Shown: positions 26,443-34,984 of the stretch, piece after piece
Position numbering within the stretch: the first letter of the stretch is position 1
Layout of the letters: each line of letters starts with the position of its first letter
From: Chryseobacterium indologenes
GTDB taxonomy: Bacteria > Bacteroidota > Bacteroidia > Flavobacteriales > Weeksellaceae
Assembly: GCF_001295265.1 (NCBI RefSeq)
Contig: NZ_LJOD01000011.1
Span: forward strand, 84,158-148,157
Reading direction: 5' to 3'
Length of the DNA stretch: 64,000 nt
The notes under the pieces: model-generated
The model's input: only the letters and a program-made list of their open reading frames with translations
What the model was told of the DNA's origin: nothing
Databases searched by the model: none
Position numbers and translations under genes: made by a program

Positions 26443-27432
26443 ATGAAAGCAGTTATATTAAACAACAATTTTCAGCTTGAAGACGGTTATGCAGAAAAAC
26501 CTGTTCCGAAAAGCCATGAAGTCCTGATCCGGATCAAAGCCAGCGGCTTCAATCCGATAGATTACCAGATGCTGGAAAACGAACTGGAAAGAAAGCTCAT
26601 CAGTTCACCGATCTTAGGCCGCGAATTGTCAGGGATTATTGTAGCAAAAGGTACTGATGCTGTCCAGTTCAATATCGGAGACGAAGTTTACTGTGGCAGT
26701 GGCTCAATGGGGAGTAATGGTTCCTATGCCGAATATATTGCCGTACCTGAAGCCATTGTTTCCTTCAAGCCCCAAAACCTCAGCTTTGAGCAGGCTGCCT
26801 CAATTCCTTCAGTAGGCCTGACTTCGCTACAGATCTTTAAACGTTTAAACCCGGGTTATGACGACAGTATTCTTGTTACCGGAGCCGCAGGAGGGGTAGG
26901 ATCATTTTTAATTAAGCTTTTAGTAGCTCATCATTATCAGAAGATCGTGGCTACCGTCGGAAATGTGGAAAACAGGCAGATGCTTTTGAAAATAGGATTA
27001 AAAGATCATCAGATCATTAACTATGAAGGGGCAAATCTTAAAGAAAACCTTTTGAAGGCGAATAATCATCAGCCTTTTGATATAGGAGTTGATCTCGTAG
27101 GAAGTCATATGTCTGAAATTACCGCGGACCTTTTAAAGCTTAACGGAATTTATACGGATGTTACGGCTCTTGTGACCAAAGATGCTCATGAAATCCTATT
27201 CAATAAAGGAGCCCTGATTATGAATATTTCCAATTACACCTACAGCATGACCAAAACTTATTCATACTATCAAAACGGACTGAATGAAATCGCAAGGATG
27301 ATAGAAAACGGAAGTGTTACTCCTCCGAATACTAAAATTGTAGGTCCGCTTTCCCTGGAAACAGTGGTGGCAGCACATTCCATCTTAAAGAATAATCAGA
27401 CCCGGGGACATAAACTTATCATGCAGCATTAA
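26443..27432 (+). CDS. Zinc-independent MDR family NADPH:quinone oxidoreductase-like protein
   Basis: A 329-residue medium-chain reductase: GroES-like N-terminal domain (LIRIKASGFNPIDYQ, LGRELSGIIV, FNIGDEVYCGSG) and Rossmann domain with VTGAAGGVGSFLIKLL. Zinc-ligand cysteines are absent, as in quinone oxidoreductases. The ATG is chosen over the upstream GTG because of the promoter. Divergent from an HxlR regulator and followed 4 bases later by a cupin gene. Probable role: reduction of quinones or enones under electrophile stress (inference). Confidence 0.87.
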   Translation: MKAVILNNNFQLEDGYAEKPVPKSHEVLIRIKASGFNPIDYQMLENELERKLISSPILGRELSGIIVAKGTDAVQFNIGDEVYCGSGSMGSNGSYAEYIAVPEAIVSFKPQNLSFEQAASIPSVGLTSLQIFKRLNPGYDDSILVTGAAGGVGSFLIKLLVAHHYQKIVATVGNVENRQMLLKIGLKDHQIINYEGANLKENLLKANNHQPFDIGVDLVGSHMSEITADLLKLNGIYTDVTALVTKDAHEILFNKGALIMNISNYTYSMTKTYSYYQNGLNEIARMIENGSVTPPNTKIVGPLSLETVVAAHSILKNNQTRGHKLIMQH

Positions 27433-27436
27433 AGAA

Positions 27437-27907
27437 ATGAATACAATACCAAGACGCATCGTAACAGGCATTAAAAACGGAAAATCGGTCATCATAGAAG
27501 ACCGGAGATCAGAAAATACGGTAGAACATTTACCGGGGCTCATTATTTCAGATCTCTGGAATACCCAATCAATGCCCGCTTCGCTGGAATCTGAGCAGCC
27601 AATTCCCAATACAGGATTTCCACAAACCCCGAGAAACGGGACTTATTTCAGGTATGTGGTTATTCCGCCGGATAAAGATTTAGGTACAGAATGGAAACCG
27701 GGCGAACCTCATCCCCTGATGCATCAGACCCAAACTTTAGATTATATCATCATTCTTTCCGGAGAACTTTATCTTATCATGGAGGAAGGTGAAACTTTGC
27801 TTAAACCCGGAGATATTGTGATCCAGAGGGGCACCAGCCATGCATGGAGCAACCGGTCCGGCCAGCCGTGTATTCAGTTAGCCGTTCTGATTGATGCGGA
27901 AGATTAA
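27437..27907 (+). CDS. Cupin domain protein
   Basis: A 156-residue protein with a single cupin barrel in its C-terminal half: TLDYIIILSGELYLIMEEGE (motif 1 region, with few histidines) and LKPGDIVIQRGTSHAWSNRSG (motif 2). It starts 4 bases after the oxidoreductase stop and should be co-expressed with it under HxlR control. Small cupins of this sort bind a metal or small molecule; the reaction is unknown. Confidence 0.8.
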   Translation: MNTIPRRIVTGIKNGKSVIIEDRRSENTVEHLPGLIISDLWNTQSMPASLESEQPIPNTGFPQTPRNGTYFRYVVIPPDKDLGTEWKPGEPHPLMHQTQTLDYIIILSGELYLIMEEGETLLKPGDIVIQRGTSHAWSNRSGQPCIQLAVLIDAED

Positions 27908-28041
27908 TATTTCCCAAAGATTGCACAGATCTCCCAGAAAAAGATTTGGGAGCTGGATTTATGCAGATTCTTAAAATCAAAATTGTAAAAATCTGCCGCA
28001 CCTGTATAATCTTCAGGCGAATATCAAATCAAAATACGGAA

Positions 28042-28425
28042 TTACTTCAGGAGCACGGCAATAATGGCTAGGATGGCAGGGAGGGCCTGTACAAAGAATA
28101 TTTTCTTCGTGGCAGAAACAGCGCCATAGATTCCTGCTACAGCTACACATCCCAAAAAGAATAAGGAGATATTGGTCTGCCATTTCGGGTCTTCTATGAA
28201 AAAAGACCAGATCAGCCCTGCGGCAAGAAAGCCGTTATAAAGCCCCTGATTGGCGGCTAATCCTTTGGTGGGTCTGAACATTTCCGGAGGCAGGGCAGCT
28301 TTAAAAACCTCTTTTCCTTTGGTTTCCCAGGCGAACATTTCCATCCACAGGATATAAATATGTTCTAAGGTAACTACAGCAATAAGAATTTTAGCAACGA
28401 GTTCCATGATTTTATATTTTGTCAT
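28042..28425 (-). CDS. DUF1304 family membrane protein
   Basis: A 127-residue protein with four predicted transmembrane helices, recognised as DUF1304 by the first helix and LEHIYILWMEMFAW, then PTKGLAANQGLYNGFLAAGL. It has an N-terminal extension of six residues (MTKYKI) before the usual start MELVAKIL at 28407, so that ATG is an alternative. Function unknown. Divergent from the Crp-like gene. Confidence 0.82.
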   Translation of the reverse strand: MTKYKIMELVAKILIAVVTLEHIYILWMEMFAWETKGKEVFKAALPPEMFRPTKGLAANQGLYNGFLAAGLIWSFFIEDPKWQTNISLFFLGCVAVAGIYGAVSATKKIFFVQALPAILAIIAVLLK

Positions 28426-28455
28426 TGTAAAACTAAAAAAATAAAGTTAAGTTTG
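28425..28455 (+). promoter_or_regulatory. Promoter of the Crp/Fnr-like regulator gene
   Basis: TTG (28425-28427), 20 bases, TAAGTTTG (28448-28455), 17 bases before the ATG at 28473. The -33 part overlaps the start of the divergent DUF1304 gene. Confidence 0.55.
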
Positions 28456-28472
28456 GTTACTCAATTGCAAAG

Positions 28473-29045
28473 ATGGACACTTTTAAAGCACACTTAAACA
28501 AATTTATTACGATTACAGATCAGGAATATGATTCTGTATTTTCTTTTTTTCAGGTGCTCGAAGTAAAGAAAAAGCAAACCTTGATGCTTAACGGAGAAAT
28601 TTGCAGATTTATGTATTTTGTGGCGGAAGGGTGTTTACGAAAATTCTTCATCAATGAGAAAGGAGCAGAGCAGACCACGGAATTTGCAATAGAAAACTGG
28701 TGGATTACCGATACTTTTGCTTATGAAAGACAGATTCTGTCGGATTTCTCCATTCAGGCCGTGGAACGTTCTACAATTCTGGTCATTGATCTCAGGCAAC
28801 AGGAACTTCTGCTTCAGAAACATCCGGTGATGGAACGCTATTTCAGAATGATCTACCAGAGAGCTTATGCCGCTTCGGAGAGAAGGATCCGTTATCTTTA
28901 TGAAATGTCCAGGGAAGAACTTTATCTTCATTTCAGTACACTTTATCCATGGTTTATTCAAAGGATTCCTCAGTATCTGATTGCTTCTTTTTTAAATCTT
29001 ACACCGGAATATCTGAGCGAAATCAGGGCAAAATTGCGTTCTTAA
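28473..29045 (+). CDS. Crp/Fnr family transcription regulator
   Basis: A 190-residue protein with an N-terminal cyclic-nucleotide-binding-like fold (residues ~20-120, MYFVAEGCLRKFFINEKG) and a short C-terminal helix-turn-helix (IPQYLIASFLNLTPEYLSEIRAKL). No Fe-S cysteine set, so not an oxygen-sensing Fnr. Bacteroidota have many such small Crp-like regulators next to single target genes; the DoxX and AhpD-like genes downstream, or the divergent DUF1304 gene, are likely targets (inference). Confidence 0.85.
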   Translation: MDTFKAHLNKFITITDQEYDSVFSFFQVLEVKKKQTLMLNGEICRFMYFVAEGCLRKFFINEKGAEQTTEFAIENWWITDTFAYERQILSDFSIQAVERSTILVIDLRQQELLLQKHPVMERYFRMIYQRAYAASERRIRYLYEMSREELYLHFSTLYPWFIQRIPQYLIASFLNLTPEYLSEIRAKLRS

Positions 29046-29108
29046 ACCAGTTTAAGATTTTTACGGATTATAAAGCGGAAATTTGTCATGTGATTAAAAA
29101 CCAATACA

Positions 29109-29537
29109 ATGACAGATCAGAAAAATCAGATTCCGCAATTGTTTTTAAGACTTGCCCTTTCAGTGACCATGCTTTCTGCGGTGGCTGACAGGTTCGGATT
29201 CTGGGGCAAAAATTCAGCGTGGGGAAACTGGAGCAACTTCGAAAAATATACCCAAAAACTTACCTTTTTTCTTCCTGAGTCATTAAGTACTGCTTCTGCG
29301 TATGCCGCCACTACATTGGAAATGCTTTTTCCGGTGATGCTGATCCTGGGATGGAAAACCCGTATTGCTGCTTACGGATCAGGTTTTCTGCTGTTGGTTT
29401 TTGCGTTGTCAATGATCATGGCGCTCGGACCTAAAGCTCCGCTTGACTTTTCGGTCTGGGTAGGCTCTGCCGGTGCTTTTTTACTGGCTGTACAGCCCGG
29501 ATATTTCTTTAGTATAGATCATTTAACCCAAAAATAA
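29109..29537 (+). CDS. DoxX family membrane protein
   Basis: A 142-residue inner-membrane protein with four predicted helices (LFLRLALSVTMLSAVADRFG, AATTLEMLFPVMLILG, YGSGFLLLVFALSMIM, GSAGAFLLAVQPG), typical of DoxX/SURF4-like proteins. It follows the Crp-like gene and is 4 bases before the AhpD-like gene. Family members are linked to quinone or thiol redox reactions in the membrane. Confidence 0.8.
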   Translation: MTDQKNQIPQLFLRLALSVTMLSAVADRFGFWGKNSAWGNWSNFEKYTQKLTFFLPESLSTASAYAATTLEMLFPVMLILGWKTRIAAYGSGFLLLVFALSMIMALGPKAPLDFSVWVGSAGAFLLAVQPGYFFSIDHLTQK

Positions 29538-29541
29538 AATT

Positions 29542-29985
29542 ATGAGTACAAGAATTAATATTGCAGCGGTAGACGCAGCAGCGTACAAAGCGATGTTAGG
29601 ATTAGAAGGATATCTTCAGAACATTTCGCTGAACCATATCCAGAAAGAATTAATCAAAATCAGGGCTTCACAGATCAACGGATGTGCTTTCTGCCTTGAT
29701 ATGCATGCCAAAGATGCCATTAAATACGGAGAAAACCCTCAAAGGATTTTTATTCTTGAAGGATGGAGAGAAGCAAAAGATTTTTTTACTGAAGAAGAGC
29801 AGGTATTGCTGGCTATGACTGAGGAGATTACACTTATCAGCCATAAAGGTCTGACTGAAGAAACATTTCAGAAAGCTAAACAGTATTTTGATGATGCCCA
29901 GATTGCCCAGATTATTATGGCGATTGTAACGATCAACGGGTGGAACAGAATTGCCGTGAGTACGCATATGCAGATCCCGAAATAG
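29542..29985 (+). CDS. Carboxymuconolactone decarboxylase/AhpD-like protein
   Basis: A 147-residue all-helical protein with the AhpD-type redox motif INGCAFCLDMH (Cys48, Cys51, His55) and downstream ITLISHKGLT and IVTINGWNRIA. The CxxC plus His make alkylhydroperoxidase or thiol-disulfide activity likely. Forms a two-gene unit with doxX, ended by a strong terminator. Confidence 0.85.
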   Translation: MSTRINIAAVDAAAYKAMLGLEGYLQNISLNHIQKELIKIRASQINGCAFCLDMHAKDAIKYGENPQRIFILEGWREAKDFFTEEEQVLLAMTEEITLISHKGLTEETFQKAKQYFDDAQIAQIIMAIVTINGWNRIAVSTHMQIPK

Positions 29986-29991
29986 TATTTA

Positions 29992-30032
29992 TACCAAAAA
30001 TAGCCTTTTAATTTTGAAAGGCTATTTTGGTA
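29992..30032 (+). terminator. Terminator after the AhpD-like gene
   Basis: Long hairpin with arms TACCAAAA-A-TAGCCTTT and AAAGGCTATTTTGGTA (one bulged A), loop of 8 bases. The rest of 30033-30189 is non-coding and purine/pyrimidine skewed (GGAAGATGGAAG on the minus strand). Confidence 0.75.
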
Positions 30033-30189
30033 TAGAAGGGAAGAGGGGAGCGGGAAGTTCTTGCAGTGTGTATAGAAATTGCAGTATTTTTTATAGAAAT
30101 TGAATTTTTAACAACTAAAGTTAGAATGGCTATATATTGTTTATAGTCCAATCGTACCTCCATCTTCCTGCTTCCATCTTCCTTTCTCC

Positions 30190-31173
30190 TTATATCTCAT
30201 TCAGTGCAGAATTGATAAAACTCAACTCTTCCTGAGAAAGTTCAATAGCCATTGCTCTGGCGTTTTCTATAGCCTGCTGCGCATTTCTTGCTCCGGCCAG
30301 AACAACAGTGATGGCTGGTTGTAATGAAGTCCAACGTAGTACAAGCTGAGAAAGGGTAGCTTCTTTTTCCTGGGCAATAGGCTCAATTTTGTCAAGGAAA
30401 GCTTTTACTTTATTCAGGTCAAATTGTGAGAAGTAACCGTTTCTATGGTCATTTTCTTTTAATTTATTTTCCCTGAAGTATTTCCCGGTAAGAAGACCTC
30501 TTTCCATTGGACTGTAAACGATAATTCCCGAATTGTTTTCTAAAGAATAGGGCACAAGATCGCTTTCAATGGTACGGTTCAGCATACTGTAGGCTACCTG
30601 GTTGCTTGCCAGATGAAGAGTTCTGTTAGCTTCCTGCATCTGTGCAACAGAATAGTTACTCACTCCTGCTGCGCGTATTTTTCCCTGCTGAATTAACAAT
30701 TCCATAGCCTCCATTGTTTCACTGATCGGAGTGGTGCTATCTGGCCAGTGGAGCTGAAGTAGGTCGATATAATCTGTTCCCAGTCTCTTTAAGCTTTCTT
30801 CCACCTCTTTAATGACATTGGCTTTAGAAGCATATTTGTAAACGGGAATTGTTGTTCCGTTTTCTTCAGCATCAAAGAAGAATTCTCCTTTTCCGTTATT
30901 GCTTCCATCCCACACCAATCCGAACTTTGTTAACAGTTGGATCTTTGAGCGGTCTTTGCCTTTAATGGCTTCTCCGATCATTTCCTCACTAAGCCCGAAA
31001 CCATAGAAAGGAGCGGTATCAATAGAGGTTACTCCGTGGTCCAGCGAGGCGTGGATTGAGTTGATAGAATCCTGCTTTTCATTTCCTCCCCACATATTTC
31101 CTCCGATGGCAAAGGCTCCGTGGGTGATTACTGATAATTCAAGTTCTGTATTTCCTAATGTTCTGTATTCCAT
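30190..31173 (-). CDS. Aldo/keto reductase
   Basis: A 327-residue NADPH-dependent (beta/alpha)8-barrel reductase. The catalytic tetrad is visible as Asp52 and Tyr57 (IDTAPFYGFG), Lys83 (LLTKFG) and His142 (LLQLHWPD). The C-terminal VVLAGARNAQQAIENARA binds the NADPH phosphate. It lies next to the DJ-1/quinone reductase genes with a 117-base gap. The carbonyl substrate is unknown. Confidence 0.9.
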   Translation of the reverse strand: MEYRTLGNTELELSVITHGAFAIGGNMWGGNEKQDSINSIHASLDHGVTSIDTAPFYGFGLSEEMIGEAIKGKDRSKIQLLTKFGLVWDGSNNGKGEFFFDAEENGTTIPVYKYASKANVIKEVEESLKRLGTDYIDLLQLHWPDSTTPISETMEAMELLIQQGKIRAAGVSNYSVAQMQEANRTLHLASNQVAYSMLNRTIESDLVPYSLENNSGIIVYSPMERGLLTGKYFRENKLKENDHRNGYFSQFDLNKVKAFLDKIEPIAQEKEATLSQLVLRWTSLQPAITVVLAGARNAQQAIENARAMAIELSQEELSFINSALNEI

Positions 31174-31290
31174 TTTTGTTTTAAAATTTGTTGAAAAACA
31201 ACCACAAAATCTGAAAGCTGATTTCTCTTTTCCTTCGTTCTTCCGGCTTAAACATTACTATTTTTATGGTTGATATTGAGGTATTGTTTG

Positions 31291-32043
31291 TTATTTGCTG
31301 AGCTCTTTTAAAATAGCTTCCCCCACACTTTTTGCAGACTGCGGGTTCTGCCCTGTGATTACTCTCCGGTCTGTAACCGTATGATTCTGCCAGAGTCCTG
31401 ATTTTTCAAACCGGGCTCCTCTTTCTTTTAATTTATTTTCCAGAAGAAAAGGAACAACATCCGTTAATTTTACTTCAGCCTCTTCTTCATTGGTAAAAGC
31501 ATTGATCTTTTTACCGTTTACCAGATACTGGCCGTTGCTGAGTTTAATATTAACAAGGCCGGCAGGGCCGTGGCATACACCCGCTACAATGCCTCCGTTT
31601 TCATAGATCTTTGAAGCGATGGCCGCCAGTTCTGTATTATCTGCAAAATCCCACATGGCACCGTGTCCTCCTGCATAAAAGATGGTTGAATAATCTTTAG
31701 GATTAACCTGTGCCGGAGTTAAAGAATGATCAATCTTGTTTTTGTATTCTTTGTTTTCCCAGAACTCTTTGTTAACAGGATCCTTTAAATCAAATCCGTC
31801 TACAGGAGGAGTTCCGCCTTTCGGACTTACAAAATCTATTTCATAGCCGGCTTTATGAAGAACTTCCCATGGATGGGATACTTCACCCAGGTAATATCCT
31901 GTATTCTCTCCGGTATTTCCTTTTTTGTCGTGGCTGGTAACCACGAATAAAATTTTCTTTTTCATAGGTTTAAATTTTTGATGCTGAGCCTGAACAATTC
32001 CTATTGTAAGAAGGCTTAAAAATAAAAGGGCCAGTTTTTTCAT
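31291..32043 (-). CDS. Exported DJ-1/PfpI (class I amidotransferase-like) protein
   Basis: A 250-residue protein; the ATG at 32043 gives a signal peptide (MKKLALLFLSLLTIGIVQAQ), and longer frames upstream would run into the preceding gene. The DJ-1/Hsp31 nucleophile elbow AGVCHGPAGL has Cys157 followed by His158, with Glu54 (LGEVSHP) as the acid partner, as in Hsp31-like glyoxalase III enzymes. Predicted to be periplasmic or a surface protein, unusual for a family that is mostly cytoplasmic. Last gene of a three-gene unit with the monooxygenase and quinone reductase genes. Confidence 0.85.
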   Translation of the reverse strand: MKKLALLFLSLLTIGIVQAQHQKFKPMKKKILFVVTSHDKKGNTGENTGYYLGEVSHPWEVLHKAGYEIDFVSPKGGTPPVDGFDLKDPVNKEFWENKEYKNKIDHSLTPAQVNPKDYSTIFYAGGHGAMWDFADNTELAAIASKIYENGGIVAGVCHGPAGLVNIKLSNGQYLVNGKKINAFTNEEEAEVKLTDVVPFLLENKLKERGARFEKSGLWQNHTVTDRRVITGQNPQSAKSVGEAILKELSK

Positions 32044-32047
32044 TGAA

Positions 32048-32335
32048 TTAAAGAATATGGGTGATGTAGATCTGAGGTTTTTCCTGTAGTTTTTCATCCA
32101 CAATGGCTCCGAAAGCCTGGATATAAGGCTGCTGGTTGTGTTGGGCAAGTCCTTCTTCATTTTTCCAGATCTCATAAAATACAAACTGGTTCCTGTCTTC
32201 AATACCCTGATGAAGGCTGTATAATTCGTTGGCTTCTTCTTTTCTGGTTTCTGTTACCATAGTCTGAAGAACTTCCAGCACTTCTGCCTGATGCTCTTCT
32301 TTGGACTTGATTATTGCTGTAAGGTAAATTTTCAT
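32048..32335 (-). CDS. Antibiotic biosynthesis monooxygenase (ABM) domain protein
   Basis: A 95-residue ferredoxin-like alpha+beta protein of the YgiN/ABM family: IKSKEEHQAEVLEVLQTMV, EEANELYSLHQGIEDRNQFVFYEIWKNEEGLAQH. YgiN acts as a quinol monooxygenase with the quinone reductase MdaB in E. coli. Here the upstream gene encodes an MdaB-like reductase and overlaps it by 1 base (TAATG), so the same quinone redox pairing is likely. Confidence 0.88.
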   Translation of the reverse strand: MKIYLTAIIKSKEEHQAEVLEVLQTMVTETRKEEANELYSLHQGIEDRNQFVFYEIWKNEEGLAQHNQQPYIQAFGAIVDEKLQEKPQIYITHIL

Positions 32336-32949
32336 TAGACTAGCTGTGGTTTTAATTCCTGTTCAAAAATATGTTTAAGATGTTCTCTGTAAAGTTTCAT
32401 GTCGCGTTCTATATTGGCATTTTTTTCTACATCATGGAAGTGGAAACTTTCCATTTTCTCCAGAGAAACGAAAGCATTCATTCTGTGGAAGCCAAATAAC
32501 GGACCGTCATCCACGCTGGTTTCATTAAAAAATTCTCCCGGAAGTGTAAATGCTGTAGCCGGGGCATTCCAGCTTGTGGTGACCATGTATTTTCTTCCAC
32601 CCAGCATTCCGCCGGTTCCGTAGTTGATTTCCGGGTTTTCTGCATTTCTTCCGTCATTCATATAAATTCCTTTGGCGTGACCTGCCGTGAAGACATCGTC
32701 AATATATTTTTTCAATCCGTTCGGAAGCTGGAACCACCAGATAGGAGTGTGGTAAATGATATAGTCTGCCCATACAAATTTTTTCACTTCTTCATCCTTA
32801 TCATAACCTTCTGCCAAATTGGTGATCTTTATTTCTGTATTTTCAAATTCTCTTAATACTTCCATAGTGTTTTCTGCAATGGTATGATTATATTTTCCTC
32901 CGGAATGTCCGAAATTCTGTCCTCCGTTGATGATTAATACTTTTTTCAT
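32335..32949 (-). CDS. MdaB-like NAD(P)H:quinone oxidoreductase (flavodoxin fold)
   Basis: A 204-residue flavodoxin-fold FAD enzyme: LIINGGQNFGHSGGKYNHTI at the start, YIIYHTPIWWFQLPNGLKKYIDDVF, and YMVTTSWNAPATAF. These match MdaB/NQO-type two-electron quinone reductases. First gene of the mdaB-ygiN-DJ-1 type unit; a TAACTTTG promoter element is 28 bases upstream of the ATG. Confidence 0.88.
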   Translation of the reverse strand: MKKVLIINGGQNFGHSGGKYNHTIAENTMEVLREFENTEIKITNLAEGYDKDEEVKKFVWADYIIYHTPIWWFQLPNGLKKYIDDVFTAGHAKGIYMNDGRNAENPEINYGTGGMLGGRKYMVTTSWNAPATAFTLPGEFFNETSVDDGPLFGFHRMNAFVSLEKMESFHFHDVEKNANIERDMKLYREHLKHIFEQELKPQLV

Positions 32950-32976
32950 TTTTTATGATTGTTAAATTTTCTGATG

Positions 32977-32984
32977 CAAAGTTA
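32977..32984 (-). promoter_or_regulatory. -7 element of the quinone reductase operon
   Basis: Minus-strand TAACTTTG with no convincing -33 element upstream. The rest of the 318-base gap to 33267 has no gene; it holds the dispersed repeat at 33065-33084 and the promoter at 33247. Confidence 0.5.
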
Positions 32985-33064
32985 GGTTGGGGTTTTGTAT
33001 AATAAAAATAATATGAATTATAGATAAGTATTAGAAAAATTATAGATAAGAAAGTGGAGATGAG

Positions 33065-33084
33065 AGACGGATAGATGAGAGACA
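33065..33084 (+). repeat. Short dispersed repeat, copy 2
   Basis: One mismatch in 20 bases to the copy at 3983-4002. Confidence 0.4.
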
Positions 33085-33246
33085 CGGGATGGTTGTCAAT
33101 AGTAAATGGTTAGTTTTGCTTTGCAAGTGAATGGTGAAGGATAAGTTTGATTGTACAGTAAGCAGCCTGCAATCTGATCCCTTACTATACTGAATAATAT
33201 GTATAAAAATCATACTCTTTCAAACTATTTGATCAGGCAGCTCATG

Positions 33247-33254
33247 TAAATTTG
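33247..33254 (+). promoter_or_regulatory. -7 element of the metallophosphoesterase gene
   Basis: TAAATTTG, 13 bases before the ATG at 33268; the nearest TTTG is 15 bases upstream (33228-33231), shorter than usual. Confidence 0.45.
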
Positions 33255-33267
33255 TCAGATCAATTGA

Positions 33268-34020
33268 ATGAATATGATACAGATTGCGGTTTTTAGTGAT
33301 GTGCATGGGAATCTTCCGGCATTGAATACTGTTTTGAAGGATATTGAAGAGAGAGGAATACAGAAAAAATTCTGTCTTGGAGATCTGGTAGATTTTGCCC
33401 CTTGGGGAAATGAAGTAATAGAGAAAATTAAAGACCTGAATATTCCCTGTTTAATGGGGAACCATGATGAAAGAATCGCTTTTGATATTCCTGTAGTCCC
33501 TTTATCTAAGCATTCACAGGAAGAAACGGAAGCAAGATATATTGCTATTGATCATTCTAAAAAGACTATCACGGAAGAAAATAAAAGATTTCTCTCGCAG
33601 CTGCCTTTTCATTTGAAACTGAATTATAAAACAGGCAAGAAGCATTGGAATATTCAGCTGGTCCATTCGAGTTTGAAAAGCAATGATACCTATCTGTATG
33701 AAGCTGAAAATGATGAGGTTTTTTCGGGTATGCTGGAAGATTCTCAATCTGATATTATCATTATGGGGCACACTCATTTATCATTCAAAAAACATCTGGA
33801 TAACGGAAAATGGGCAGTCAATTGTGGTTCTGTAGGACGTTCCAAAGAAGAAAACAGATTAGCTTCCTATCTGGTTTTAACATTGGATGAAAATAAAATT
33901 ATCCCAGAAATGGTAAAACTGGCTTACCCGCTTGAAGAAACAGCCCACCAGATCGAAGAAAGTGAGATTCCGGATTATTATGCAGCATTCCTGAGAAATC
34001 AAAATATATCAGTAATATAA
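33268..34020 (+). CDS. Metallophosphoesterase (YfcE/calcineurin-like)
   Basis: A 250-residue cytoplasmic dinuclear-metal phosphoesterase. Motifs in order: DVHGN (11-15), GDLVDFAP, GNHDERI, and the C-terminal MGHTHLSF with two histidines. These match the small bacterial calcineurin-like group, often phosphodiesterases. ATG codons at 33268 and 33274 are both possible. Followed by a LysR gene with its own promoter. Confidence 0.87.
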   Translation: MNMIQIAVFSDVHGNLPALNTVLKDIEERGIQKKFCLGDLVDFAPWGNEVIEKIKDLNIPCLMGNHDERIAFDIPVVPLSKHSQEETEARYIAIDHSKKTITEENKRFLSQLPFHLKLNYKTGKKHWNIQLVHSSLKSNDTYLYEAENDEVFSGMLEDSQSDIIIMGHTHLSFKKHLDNGKWAVNCGSVGRSKEENRLASYLVLTLDENKIIPEMVKLAYPLEETAHQIEESEIPDYYAAFLRNQNISVI

Positions 34021-34028
34021 TTATTCCG

Positions 34029-34036
34029 TAACTTTG
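34029..34036 (+). promoter_or_regulatory. -7 element of the LysR gene
   Basis: TAACTTTG, 25 bases before the ATG at 34062; no clear -33. Confidence 0.45.
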
Positions 34037-34061
34037 TATTATAATATTTATAATTAAAGTT

Positions 34062-34973
34062 ATGGTCAATTTAGAATGGTACCGCACTTTTAAAGCTATT
34101 TATAAAACGGGAACCCTAACAGGGGCTGCTGAATCCCTTTTTATTTCACAGCCGGGCGTAAGTCTTCATTTAAGCTCCCTGGAAGCGTATGTAGGGTATA
34201 AATTATTTGACAGAACAGGCAGGAAAATGATTCCTACAGAAAGAGGCAAAGTTTTATTCAATGCTGTTTCAGAACCCCTTGCCAAGCTGGAAGATGTAGA
34301 AAAAAACTTCCAGAAATCTACAGAAAAATTAACGCCTACCATTAGTGTGGGCATGTGCTTTGAAACATTCCAGACGACATTGGAACAATATGTTTCTACA
34401 CTACCTTTCAACCTGATTATCAGCTTTGGGGAATATCCTGAAATGCTGGAACAGCTTGATAAAGGAATTCTGGATCTCATCATTACCCCCAAAAAAGGAG
34501 TTTCCCCCAATATTGAACATGAAGCTTTTTCTTCAGAACAGATCATTCTGGTAGGAGGAAAAGATGTAGATACGGAAAGCTTTTTTGAAATAGCAACCAC
34601 AAAAGGCCCCGAACATATTGAAGAATGGCTGAAACAGGAAAAATGGTATGGAACAACCGGAGATATGGAACATTTATTTCAGTTCTGGATCATGAATTTC
34701 GGGCATAAGCCGAATTTCCGTCCGAATTATATCGTTCCGAATTTAAATTCAATTATACGATGTCTGAAAGGAGGAACCGGACTGGCAGTTGTGCCTGATT
34801 TCCTATGCAAAAATGAAATTGACAACGGTGAGATAAAGCTGATCTGGGAAGGAGAAAAAAAACTGGAAAATACCCTGTATTTCGGATGCCGCAAAAAAAC
34901 AAATTATCAGTCTGAAATAGATCATATCAAGGGTCTGTTCCGCCAGATGATGGGTAAGAAGGTAATGGCATAA
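34062..34973 (+). CDS. LysR-type transcription regulator
   Basis: A 303-residue regulator with an N-terminal winged helix (WYRTFKAIYKTGTLTGAAESLFISQPGVSLHLSSLE) and a periplasmic-binding-like effector domain to the end. It lies between the metallophosphoesterase gene and an acetyltransferase gene 11 bases downstream on the same strand. The target and ligand are unknown; LysR regulators often act on adjacent genes. Confidence 0.92.
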   Translation: MVNLEWYRTFKAIYKTGTLTGAAESLFISQPGVSLHLSSLEAYVGYKLFDRTGRKMIPTERGKVLFNAVSEPLAKLEDVEKNFQKSTEKLTPTISVGMCFETFQTTLEQYVSTLPFNLIISFGEYPEMLEQLDKGILDLIITPKKGVSPNIEHEAFSSEQIILVGGKDVDTESFFEIATTKGPEHIEEWLKQEKWYGTTGDMEHLFQFWIMNFGHKPNFRPNYIVPNLNSIIRCLKGGTGLAVVPDFLCKNEIDNGEIKLIWEGEKKLENTLYFGCRKKTNYQSEIDHIKGLFRQMMGKKVMA

Positions 34974-34984
34974 ACCCATAGATT

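Noticed and set aside
27908..28041. Inverted CTCCCA/TGGGAG and GCAGATT/AATCTGC pieces as terminators
   Set aside because: No T run follows either; they may be chance in a short spacer.
28042..28425. DUF1304 and the Crp-like gene as a toxin-antitoxin pair
   Set aside because: They are divergent with separate promoters and no TA family features.
32044..32202. Upstream 53-residue extension of the DJ-1 gene
   Set aside because: It overlaps the monooxygenase gene and removes the signal peptide from the N-terminus.
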